DNA from: SHVO01 sp041905525
Lineage (GTDB): Bacteria > Pseudomonadota > Alphaproteobacteria > Rhodospirillales > Rhodospirillaceae
NCBI GenBank assembly: GCA_041905525.1
Contig: JAYRKY010000007.1
Span: 134,353-198,352 of the forward strand
DNA: 64,000 bases
Direction: 5' to 3'
Within the stretch, counting starts at the first letter, position 1, and the number at the start of each line of letters is the position of its first letter. This document shows positions 34,036 through 43,493 of the stretch, piece by piece. The notes beneath the pieces are model-generated. The model was not told the origin of the DNA. It saw only the letters and a list, made by a program, of their open reading frames with translations, and did not search any database. The translations under genes were made by a program, and so were the position numbers.

Positions 34036-34638
34036 ATGAAGACACGACGTAACTTTTTTGCTTACCTCGGCGCTGCGATGGTTCTCGCGGCGGCACCTGC
34101 GCATGCAACAGTGCGGCCCGGCGAGGATGCCACTTTCTTCGATAAGTATAAGGCGCCCGAGGGGTCGTCGTTTTTCATCTCGAATACGCCCAAGACAGAG
34201 AAAGGCGACCGCATGGTCGTGCGCGGCGTGGTGATGGATGCCGAGAAAAAGCCCATCCCCAACGCATCGGTGTACATCTATCACACCGACGCGGACGGAC
34301 GTTACAACAACACCGAACCGCGTCCAGGTTTTGGCGGCGATGATCCCCGGCTACACGCCTACATGCGTACTGATTCGGTTGGCCGCTATGTTTACGGCGG
34401 CGTGAGACCTGCGGCTTATCCCGGTCTCACCTTGCCCGCGCACGTCCACTTTGTCGTGCAAGCAGATGGTTTTCAGCCGCGCGTCTTCGAGGTTTGGTTC
34501 GAAGGCGACCCCATGATCAAGAAAGAACATCTCGAAGGCCAAGCCAAGGAGCCGGACCGCTTTTTGATCCGCACCGCCACCCGAGATACGAACCGAGTTT
34601 GGCAGATCACCAACGATATCGTCCTGGAACGGAAGTGA
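34036..34638 (+). CDS. Exported intradiol ring-cleavage dioxygenase-like protein
   Basis: 200-residue protein with a Tat-type signal (KTRRNFFAYLGAAMVLAAA, cleavage near AHA). The remainder is the beta-sandwich of protocatechuate/catechol dioxygenases: RGVVMDAEKKPIPNASVYIYHTD, DGRYNNTE, RTDSVGRYVYGGVRPAAYPG and LPAHVHFVVQADGF. The four Fe(III) ligands of the family (two Tyr and the two His of HVH) all have candidates. Natural substrates of exported members are poorly known; aromatic ring cleavage is inferred. It is embedded in the beta-oxidation operon, 20 bases after fadB and 11 before the acyl-CoA dehydrogenase. The ATG at 34036 is used; an upstream TTG at 34033 is in frame. Confidence 0.82.
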   Translation: MKTRRNFFAYLGAAMVLAAAPAHATVRPGEDATFFDKYKAPEGSSFFISNTPKTEKGDRMVVRGVVMDAEKKPIPNASVYIYHTDADGRYNNTEPRPGFGGDDPRLHAYMRTDSVGRYVYGGVRPAAYPGLTLPAHVHFVVQADGFQPRVFEVWFEGDPMIKKEHLEGQAKEPDRFLIRTATRDTNRVWQITNDIVLERK

Positions 34639-34649
34639 GGAGATAGACC

Positions 34650-36452
34650 ATGGCCGTCTACACCGCCCCCTTACGCGACATGAAGTTCGTGTACCGCGAA
34701 CTCTTTAACGGCGACGACCTCCAAAAACTGCCTGGATATGGCGACTTCTCGCCGGACGTGGTGGACGCGGTGTTGGAAGAAGCCGCGAAGATTTCGCAGG
34801 AGGTTCTTTTCCCCATCAACCGCTCCGGGGATGAGGAAGGCTGCACCTTCGAGAACGGAGTGGTCCGCACCCCGAAGGGTTTCAAGGAAGCCTACGACCA
34901 GTTCACCGCAGGCGGCTGGACGGGTCTCGGCGCCGATCAGGAATACGGCGGCCAGGGCGCCCCGAAGGCGATCAATATGCTGGTTGAGGAGATGATCTGC
35001 TCGGCCAACATGTCGTTCGGTATGTATCCCGGCCTCACGCACGGCGCTTACAACGCCCTCAAGCTTTACGGCACCGAGGCGCAGAAGCAGCTCTATCTTC
35101 CGAAATTCGCCGAAGGCACCTGGAGCGGCACGATGTGCCTGACCGAGCCGCAGTGCGGCACGGACCTTGGGCTTGTGCGCACCAAGGCCGATCCCCAGCC
35201 CGACGGGAGCTATCATCTCACTGGCACGAAAATCTTCATCTCGGCCGGCGAGCACGACCTGACCCAGAATATCGTGCATCTCGTTCTGGCCCGCCTCCCT
35301 GACGCGCCGCCGGGTATCAAGGGAATCAGCCTGTTCATCTGCCCCAAATTCCTGCCCAAGGAAGACGGCAGCGTGGGACCGCGCAACGGCGCGTTCTGCG
35401 GCTCGATCGAGCACAAGATGGGCATCAAGGCCTCGGCCACCTGCGTGATCAATTTCGACAACGCGAAAGCGTGGCTTGTCGGCGAAAAGCATAAAGGCAT
35501 GCGCGCCATGTTCGCCATGATGAACACCGCCCGTCTCGGCGTCGGCGTCCAGGGCCTCGGCCTTTCGGAAGCGGCCTACCAGGGCGGCTTACTTTATGCG
35601 CGCGAACGGCTCCAGGGCCGCGCCCTGAAAGGCGCGAAATTCCCCGAGAAGCCGGCGGATCCGTTGATGGTCCACCCCGACGTGCGCAAAAACCTTCTCA
35701 CCATGAAGGCGCTCACCGAAGGCATGCGGGCGTTGGTGATGTGGGTGGCCACGAGCCAGGACTTGGCGGAGAAGTCTGCGACCGAGGAAGAGCGGACGCG
35801 GCACGACGACCTCATCCAGTTCCTCACTCCCGTCGTGAAGGCGTTCGGCACCGACATCGGCTTCGACAACGCCAATATCGGCGTGCAGATCTTCGGCGGT
35901 CACGGGTACATCCGCGAACATGGGATGGAACAGTATGTGCGCGATGCGCGCATCACGCAAATCTACGAAGGCACCAACGGAATCCAGGCGCTGGATCTGG
36001 TCGGGCGCAAGATGACCGCTCACTATGGCCGTTACATGCGCGCCTTCTTCCATCCTGTGCAGGCCTTCATCGAAGAGAATGCGTCCGATCCGAAGATGGA
36101 AGAGATCGTGATGAATCTCGCTAAATCCTTCGGCCGCCTGCAGCAGGCCGTGGGCGCAGTGGCTCAAAAAGCCATGAGCAATCCCAACGAAGCGGGCGCG
36201 GCCTCGACCGATCTTTTGAAACTGCTGAGCTATGTATCAGTCGGCTTCATGTGGGCGAAGATGGCCAAACTCGCCTTCAGCAAGGAGGGCGACGATCCGA
36301 CAGGGTTCTATAAGGGCAAGATCAAGACGGCCCGGTTCTACATGACCAAGCTGCTCCCGCAAACGGGCGCTCTGCTTTCAAGCATCCTGGCGGGCGGCGA
36401 GACGATCATGGACCTTGAGGACGAGTTGTTCAGCGCCGCGGTGGCCGCGTAA
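34650..36452 (+). CDS. Acyl-CoA dehydrogenase, long form (about 600 residues)
   Basis: FAD-dependent dehydrogenase that introduces the trans-2 double bond in acyl-CoA. Its 600 residues include an N-terminal extension and a C-terminal helical domain, as in the large FadE-like group common in alpha- and beta-proteobacteria. Motifs: CLTEPQCGTDLGLVRTKA, TGTKIFISAGEHD, MMNTARLGVGVQGLGLSEAAY, and YEGTNGIQALDLVGRK with the catalytic glutamate. GGAGATAGACC precedes the ATG. Translation is closely linked to the dioxygenase-like gene upstream. Confidence 0.93.
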   Translation: MAVYTAPLRDMKFVYRELFNGDDLQKLPGYGDFSPDVVDAVLEEAAKISQEVLFPINRSGDEEGCTFENGVVRTPKGFKEAYDQFTAGGWTGLGADQEYGGQGAPKAINMLVEEMICSANMSFGMYPGLTHGAYNALKLYGTEAQKQLYLPKFAEGTWSGTMCLTEPQCGTDLGLVRTKADPQPDGSYHLTGTKIFISAGEHDLTQNIVHLVLARLPDAPPGIKGISLFICPKFLPKEDGSVGPRNGAFCGSIEHKMGIKASATCVINFDNAKAWLVGEKHKGMRAMFAMMNTARLGVGVQGLGLSEAAYQGGLLYARERLQGRALKGAKFPEKPADPLMVHPDVRKNLLTMKALTEGMRALVMWVATSQDLAEKSATEEERTRHDDLIQFLTPVVKAFGTDIGFDNANIGVQIFGGHGYIREHGMEQYVRDARITQIYEGTNGIQALDLVGRKMTAHYGRYMRAFFHPVQAFIEENASDPKMEEIVMNLAKSFGRLQQAVGAVAQKAMSNPNEAGAASTDLLKLLSYVSVGFMWAKMAKLAFSKEGDDPTGFYKGKIKTARFYMTKLLPQTGALLSSILAGGETIMDLEDELFSAAVAA

Positions 36453-36476
36453 CCCGCACCTCCACGGGCATCCGTC

Positions 36477-36992
36477 ATGAATCTGATCTGGCGGATGATT
36501 TGGATGTTCATCACCGCGCGCTTCGGCGCGCGGGCCGATGTCATGGGCGAGCATAAGCTTACCTTCCGTTGTCTTCCGACGGACCTCGACATCTTCATGC
36601 ACATGACAAACTCGCGCTATTCGAGTTTTGGCGACCTGTCACGCGTCAGCTTCATGATTCGTAACGGGGCCTACGGACGCCTGCGCAGGGCGGGGTATTT
36701 TCCGGTGCTGGGATCGTCCACGTTCAAGTTCCGCCGGCCGATCTGGCTTTTCGAGAAGTTCACCGTCTCCACCAGCATTCTGACGTGGGACGATAAATAT
36801 GTTTACCTGTTGCATAAGTTCGAGACGGCGAAGGACATGCCGGCAATCGCGGTCGTCAAGGCGGCATTCCTGAGCAAAACCGGCCGCGCACCGATGGAAG
36901 AGGTGCGCGCCCTTATGGGGTATACGGGTCCGAAGCCCGAAAGTCCCATCGCGAAGGAAGTCTTGGATTTGGATCTCGTGTTGAAAGCTTAA
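36477..36992 (+). CDS. THEM6-like hotdog-fold acyl-CoA thioesterase
   Basis: 171-residue protein of the 4-hydroxybenzoyl-CoA thioesterase superfamily, closest in pattern to THEM6. An N-terminal hydrophobic stretch (LIWRMIWMFITARFG) may anchor it to the membrane. The hotdog core has TFRCLPTDLDIFMHMTNSRY, where LDIFMHM carries the catalytic Asp-containing loop, and FKFRRPIWLFEKFTVSTSIL. It may release free fatty acid from CoA and keep the CoA pool available. It lies 24 bases after the acyl-CoA dehydrogenase. Confidence 0.8.
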   Translation: MNLIWRMIWMFITARFGARADVMGEHKLTFRCLPTDLDIFMHMTNSRYSSFGDLSRVSFMIRNGAYGRLRRAGYFPVLGSSTFKFRRPIWLFEKFTVSTSILTWDDKYVYLLHKFETAKDMPAIAVVKAAFLSKTGRAPMEEVRALMGYTGPKPESPIAKEVLDLDLVLKA

Positions 36993-37012
36993 TACTAAGG
37001 GGAGACTTAGAG

Positions 37013-37549
37013 ATGCGCCTAATGATCCGCTTCTGCACGCTTTTTATCGCCTTGGCTCTGGCGCTTCCCGCCGCGGCGCAGGACGCCGGCAAGGCGGCGC
37101 GCGCCGCCGCCAACAAGGAACTCTTCGAAGCCTCAGGCAAGCCGGCCGCCAAAGCCCCTGCCCTCGCCATCCCGGCCAGCTCGTACAAAATTCTGAAAAC
37201 CGGCCCGGCAAACGGGGCGCATCCCTCGCGCTCCAGCGCCATCATGGTTCGCTACGAAGGGAGCTATCTCGATGGCGAGATTTTCGACACCTCGTATGGC
37301 AAGGAAGCGGATAACGCGACCATCTACCCCTTACGCGCGCTGATTCCCGGCTTCGTGTCGGCAGTGATGATGATGAAGCCGGGTGACGAATGGCTAGTTT
37401 ATGTGCCCTCGCAGATGGCCTACGGCGCCGTCGGCCATCCGCTCGCGGGCAAGGACATCTTCTTCAAGATCGAGTTGGTCGATCACGCCGAAATGCCGCC
37501 GCCGCCCTCGCCGATCATGAAGACGCTGCCGGGCCGCAACTCAAGATAG
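37013..37549 (+). CDS. FKBP-type peptidyl-prolyl cis-trans isomerase, exported
   Basis: 178 residues with a Sec signal peptide (FCTLFIALALALPAAAQ), a short Ala/Lys-rich region (25-55) and an FKBP domain (about 70-160). The motifs are IMVRYEGSYLDGEIFDTSY, a shortened PGFVSAVMMMKPGDEW and VYVPSQMAYGAVG. It likely folds periplasmic proteins. AAGGGGAGA precedes the ATG. It is the last gene read with the beta-oxidation operon, 20 bases after the thioesterase. A link to fatty-acid metabolism is not obvious. Confidence 0.88.
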   Translation: MRLMIRFCTLFIALALALPAAAQDAGKAARAAANKELFEASGKPAAKAPALAIPASSYKILKTGPANGAHPSRSSAIMVRYEGSYLDGEIFDTSYGKEADNATIYPLRALIPGFVSAVMMMKPGDEWLVYVPSQMAYGAVGHPLAGKDIFFKIELVDHAEMPPPPSPIMKTLPGRNSR

Positions 37550-37559
37550 CAGCACGGGC

Positions 37560-37665
37560 GGAGGGCCCTCCCTCTTCGCGTATCCGGATATACGCAGTGC
37601 TCCGGATTTTCACGTGAGGCCCTTTCGCGCATAACTGCATCCACACAACGAAGAGGTGGATGCAG
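37560..37665 (+). repeat. Cluster of three inverted repeats before a small ORF
   Basis: Within 106 bases lie GGAGGGCCCTCC (37560-37571, perfect palindrome), GCGTAT-ccggat-ATACGC (37578-37595), and CTGCATCCAC (37635-37644) pairing with GTGGATGCAG (37656-37665). The loop of the last hairpin holds the GAAGAG part of the ribosome site of the following ORF and its stem covers the start region, so the structure could regulate translation. The first two may serve to terminate the upstream operon, though no T-tract follows. Confidence 0.55.
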
Positions 37666-37667
37666 CG

Positions 37668-37871
37668 ATGCTCGTGCTTTTCGATACCCGGACACAGGAA
37701 ACAGTCGCCAAGTTCGTCCAGGAAGAAATCGCCCGCGCAGCGGGCCGGTTCTTATCCCGCGAAACGGGCCGTGCGTTGACACTCGCGCTTACCGAAGCGG
37801 CAAGGCTGCCGGTCTCCCGCTACTTCGCCGGTGAGGAAATCGAACATGCCGCGACGATCTATCTGAGATAG
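37668..37871 (+). CDS. Hypothetical small protein between hairpins
   Basis: 67 residues, beginning MLVLFDTRTQETVAKFVQEE and ending FAGEEIEHAATIYLR. Mostly amphipathic helix with many Ala, Arg and Glu; no known family. The ATG at 37668 is chosen, but a GTG at 37656 is in frame and closer to the GAAGAGG ribosome site. It is enclosed by perfect hairpins, and a strong terminator follows 50 bases after the stop. It could be a regulatory peptide or a toxin/antitoxin-like element, but nothing in the sequence decides this. Confidence 0.45.
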   Translation: MLVLFDTRTQETVAKFVQEEIARAAGRFLSRETGRALTLALTEAARLPVSRYFAGEEIEHAATIYLR

Positions 37872-37881
37872 CCAAAGGGGG

Positions 37882-37916
37882 CTGTCGCATCCGACGACGG
37901 GTTGGATGCGACAGCA
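37882..37916 (+). repeat. Perfect 12-base hairpin after the small ORF
   Basis: GCTGTCGCATCC (37882-37893) pairs with GGATGCGACAGC (37905-37916) around an 11-base loop. The GCATCC/GGATGC core is also present in the hairpin before the ORF (37635-37665), which likewise has an 11-base loop. Confidence 0.7.
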
Positions 37917-37920
37917 AAGT

Positions 37921-37956
37921 TGGGCTCCGGTTTGGGGAACCGGAGCCCAATTTTCT

Positions 37957-37958
<2 letters not shown>
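37921..37958 (+). terminator. Strong intrinsic terminator between the small ORF and katG
   Basis: TTGGGCTCCGGTT (37921-37933) and AACCGGAGCCCAA (37939-37951) form a perfect 13-base stem with a TGGGG loop, followed by TTTTCTTT on the plus strand. It reaches the katG stop (minus strand, 37957), so it may also act on katG transcripts, though the minus-strand T-tract is short. Confidence 0.88.
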
Positions 37959-40278
<2,320 letters not shown>

Positions 40279-40332
40279 CTTGGATCTCCCTTGGACTATG
40301 CGGTTGTCGGCGCCGAGAAGAGCTCAACGCAC

Positions 40333-40360
40333 ATTAGAATTAATCTAGAATGATTCTAAA
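40333..40360. promoter_or_regulatory. Fur-family (Irr/PerR-like) operator upstream of katG
   Basis: On the minus strand, TTTAGAA-tca-TTCTAGA (40360-40344) is a near-perfect inverted repeat like the Irr iron-control element and PerR-type boxes. An overlapping imperfect copy, ATTAGAA-tta-ATCTAGA, extends to 40333. It lies 66-82 bases before the katG ATG, where it would overlap the promoter. Control of KatG, a heme-containing peroxide scavenger, by iron/heme or peroxide status fits established Irr and PerR roles. Which regulator binds is inferred. Confidence 0.65.
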
Positions 40361-40459
40361 CTATAGTCCAGCGTGCAAAAGGGAGGCCCTCCCTTTATCC
40401 GGGCGAAGCCGTCACGGCGAAAAATCGCGTCGGTTCAATGGGCTAGAGTGCTGAAAGCG

Positions 40460-40885
40460 CTAGGGCTTTTTCGCATCGGCCTTCATCTGGCCGTTCAGGA
40501 CCTGGAAATCGGTATAGAGCTTGGTGCACGCGTCGCGTGGTCCGCCGCACACGAACTCCATCTTCACCTCGAGTCCCTTCTCGCCCTCCTTCAGCTCCCG
40601 GCAAATCACGGCCGGGTAAGCCTCGTGACCCAGGCGCGTGAAGGTCCAGATATGCGTGAAGTCGAGTTGCTCGTAGGCCAGAAATTTTTCGTCGCCGGCC
40701 GCTTCGCGTACCCCGCCCCGTTCCACGAGCGCGCTTGCGACTTGCGTCAGGGACGCTGCGTGCAAACCGCATATATCGACCGGCTTCTTCGGATCGACGT
40801 GAACGGGCCCTGAAAGCGGCTTCGGCTCCGCCGCGGATGCGACGGAGCCGACCAGCATGGCACAGGCGAGAAGACGGAGCTTCAC
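40460..40885 (-). CDS. Hypothetical periplasmic protein with four cysteines
   Basis: 141 residues with a Sec signal (MKLRLLACAMLVGSVASAAE). The mature part contains four Cys (in DICGLH, VICREL, VCGGPRDACTKL), which could form two disulfides, and ends in Lys/Asp-rich sequence. No family recognised. It starts nine bases after the stop of the TonB-dependent receptor on the same strand, so it is very likely co-transcribed and may act in the same uptake system. Confidence 0.65.
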   Translation of the reverse strand: MKLRLLACAMLVGSVASAAEPKPLSGPVHVDPKKPVDICGLHAASLTQVASALVERGGVREAAGDEKFLAYEQLDFTHIWTFTRLGHEAYPAVICRELKEGEKGLEVKMEFVCGGPRDACTKLYTDFQVLNGQMKADAKKP

Positions 40886-40894
40886 GCCGCGGGA

Positions 40895-43342
40895 CTAGAA
40901 GTTGACCCGCGCCTGGATGGCGAGGGTGCGGCCTTTATCGGCGAACGCGTAGTCGGAGTTCGCGCCGAAGGTTGAGCCCGCCAGCGGCGTATCGCCGCCG
41001 AACTGGATGTAGTGCTTGTTAGTGAGGTTGCGGCCGACGAACGCCACCTGCCACAGACCCGAGTCAGGTCCGACGCCAACGCGCAGGCCCAGGGTCGCAT
41101 ATCCCTTCTGGATGAGCGCCGGATCGAAGGTGTTCGACGCGTGGTACTTCGAGGTGAAAAACACATCGACCGCGCCGTCGAGGCGGTACCCGGAGAGGAT
41201 CGGGTAGTTGCCCGCAAGACCGACGGTGCCTTGCACATCGGAGACCAGCTGATTGGTCTGGCCGGTGTAGTTGCAAAGCTCCGCACGACCGTCGCCGTTC
41301 AGGTCGACGTTGGGGGTCTGGCCGAAATAGCACTGGCCGTTCTTGAAGTCCTTGAACTTGAAGTCAGTGAGCGCGAGCGAGCCGGTGAGCGAGATGTACT
41401 CGTTCATCCGCACGCGGCCGTCCGCCTCGATGCCTTGAGAGCGCGCCGACGCGGCATTCCCCACGTTGAAGCCCAGGATGCCGTCAAAGATCGAAATCTG
41501 CAGATCCTTGAACTCGGTGTAGTAGGCCGCGACGTTCAGGGTTGCGGGACCGAAGGAGGCCTTCGTGCCAACTTCGAAGCTATTCGCGCTTTCGTCCTCG
41601 AACTCGAACGAATCGTTCATCGTCGGGTAGAAGTTGCGATTGTTCGCGCGGAAGTCGAAGCCGCCGCTTTTGGCGCCGCGCGCATAGCTCGCGTACAGCA
41701 TAAGGTCTTCGTTCGGCGTGAACAGCAGCTTCACGTCGGGCGAGAAACGGGTTTCCTTACGGTCACCGGACACCGGCAGAGCGCCGAGCTGGCTGATCAG
41801 GAAAGCGCCTGTGGGGCCAAGGGCCGACAGGTTGGTCGAGCTGACGCGGAACACCTGCGCGTAGACTGCTGCCGCGATGGCCTGGGCGGCCGGGAGCGGA
41901 TCGCCGTTCTCACGCAGGATCGACAGCGTGCGCGTGCCTTCTTTCTTTTCCGAGCTGACGCGGGCGCCAAGCTGCAGTTCCCACTTGTCGATCGGGCGGA
42001 TGTTGACCTGCGCGAACGCCGAAATCAGGCTTGAATCGACCGACGCCGACCGTGCCGCCTGGGTTCCCGCCAGCGCGCTACCGGCGCCCGGAGACTGCTG
42101 ATTGACCAGCGGCACCAGGACCGACGTTTGCTGCACGACGATGTTGTCGGAGTAGGCGTGGTCGGAAGACTGATAGTACGCGCCGGCGACGAAGTCGTAG
42201 CTTTCGTTGACCGGCGACGTCAGCCGGAACTCCTGGCTGAACTGGTCGTAGTCTTCCTGCAATCCGGCCAGGAACACGTTAGCGCCGGTGTAGTCGCAAT
42301 CGCACAGTTCGTCGTACTTCAGTTTGGTGAAGCCGGTGATTGAGCGCAGCTCGTAGCCGCCGATGTCGACCTTGATATTGCCGACATAGGTCTGCTGCTT
42401 GTTGTTGCTGAAGTCGCCGTTGGAGCTGCGGTTGCCGTTCAGCGTGTTGTCGAGAACGCCGCGGTCGGCGCCGAGGCCGACGAGGATTTGCGAATAGGTG
42501 CGGCCCGTGAACGGACCGGCCGCGACCGGCGTCTCGTTGAGGGTCTCGATCGAGCGTCCGAGCACGTCGAAATCGCTGTACTCCGCCTTGAAGTTGGCGA
42601 CCACGGTTTCGGATACGTCGGCCTCGAGGATGCCGCGCAGCGTGACATCGTCGCGCTTGGGTTCGGTGCGCGAGAGCGTCAGGTTGCGAACGTACCCGTC
42701 GCTGTCGCGCCAGCGTGCGGCCACGCGGGCACGCACCGTATCGGTGATCGGGCCGGAGACCGCGCCTTCGGCGATATATTCCTGGTTCTCGAATTCGTAG
42801 GTGCCGGTGAGGTAGCCCTCGAAGCTCGTAGTCGGCTGGGCGGTGACGATATTGAGCGCCCCGGCGATCGAGTTCTTACCGAACAGAATGGTCTGCGGGC
42901 CGCGCAACACTTCGACGCGCTGCAGATCGAGGAACGGCATGCGGGTCTGCTGGGCGCGGGTATAGGCGATGCCGTCGACGTAGTAACCGACGGACTGTTC
43001 GAACGCCTGGTTGATCCCCGACCCGAGACCGCGGATGAAGATGTTGGTGCTGATGCCGGTTTCGGTCATCGTGAAGTTCGGAACGAGCTGCTGCAGCTCT
43101 TCCGCTTTCGCGATGGCGATATCCTGGAGCTTGTCGCCGGTCACGGCCGTCAGCGAGATCGGCGTATCCTGAACGCTCTGGGCGCGCGACTGCGCTGTTA
43201 CGATAATCTCTTCGATCTCTGGCTGCTGGGCGAGTGCCGGCAGTGTCGAAGCCATCAAGGCTGACGAGACCATCAACGCCGATTTTAGAGTGAGACTAAA
43301 AAAGCCACGCGGGCGCGCGCGAGTCACGACAGTGCTCTTCAT
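40895..43342 (-). CDS. TonB-dependent outer-membrane receptor
   Basis: 815-residue outer-membrane beta-barrel importer. Signal peptide (MVSSALMASTLPALAQ, cleavage near 38), a TonB-box-like EIEEIIVTAQ, a plug domain (about 50-165) with PNFTMTETGISTNIFIRGLGSG and RVEVLRGPQTILFGKNSIAGALN, then the barrel ending ALAIQARVNF with the aromatic C-terminus. The plug resembles the large iron-complex/unknown-substrate group of alphaproteobacterial receptors; the ligand cannot be read from sequence. GGGAGGAATTCC precedes the ATG. It should be energised by the TonB/Exb system at 15855-18363. Confidence 0.93.
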   Translation of the reverse strand: MKSTVVTRARPRGFFSLTLKSALMVSSALMASTLPALAQQPEIEEIIVTAQSRAQSVQDTPISLTAVTGDKLQDIAIAKAEELQQLVPNFTMTETGISTNIFIRGLGSGINQAFEQSVGYYVDGIAYTRAQQTRMPFLDLQRVEVLRGPQTILFGKNSIAGALNIVTAQPTTSFEGYLTGTYEFENQEYIAEGAVSGPITDTVRARVAARWRDSDGYVRNLTLSRTEPKRDDVTLRGILEADVSETVVANFKAEYSDFDVLGRSIETLNETPVAAGPFTGRTYSQILVGLGADRGVLDNTLNGNRSSNGDFSNNKQQTYVGNIKVDIGGYELRSITGFTKLKYDELCDCDYTGANVFLAGLQEDYDQFSQEFRLTSPVNESYDFVAGAYYQSSDHAYSDNIVVQQTSVLVPLVNQQSPGAGSALAGTQAARSASVDSSLISAFAQVNIRPIDKWELQLGARVSSEKKEGTRTLSILRENGDPLPAAQAIAAAVYAQVFRVSSTNLSALGPTGAFLISQLGALPVSGDRKETRFSPDVKLLFTPNEDLMLYASYARGAKSGGFDFRANNRNFYPTMNDSFEFEDESANSFEVGTKASFGPATLNVAAYYTEFKDLQISIFDGILGFNVGNAASARSQGIEADGRVRMNEYISLTGSLALTDFKFKDFKNGQCYFGQTPNVDLNGDGRAELCNYTGQTNQLVSDVQGTVGLAGNYPILSGYRLDGAVDVFFTSKYHASNTFDPALIQKGYATLGLRVGVGPDSGLWQVAFVGRNLTNKHYIQFGGDTPLAGSTFGANSDYAFADKGRTLAIQARVNF

Positions 43343-43374
43343 GGAATTCCTCCCGTAAAGCCTGAGGACCAGCC

Positions 43375-43393
43375 CTGCCCGACGATCGGACAG
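43375..43393. promoter_or_regulatory. Imperfect 8-3-8 palindrome upstream of the TonB-dependent receptor
   Basis: CTGCCCGA-cga-TCGGACAG has seven of eight arm positions paired and lies 33-51 bases before the receptor ATG, in the expected promoter or leader zone. It may be an operator or leader hairpin. The rest of 43343-43493 shows nothing else. Confidence 0.3.
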
Positions 43394-43493
43394 AATGCCT
43401 TCCCTGCCCCAGAAACCTTGATTCCCAGTATCTTACGGGGATTGCCGGATTGCCGTAAAGGTGGCTCGCATCAACCGCCGCGCGAGGCGTTTG

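Noticed and set aside
41012..42034. 340-codon plus-strand open frame antisense to the TonB-dependent receptor
   Set aside because: Opposite strand of a complete receptor; Arg/Ala/Val-rich translation without domains.
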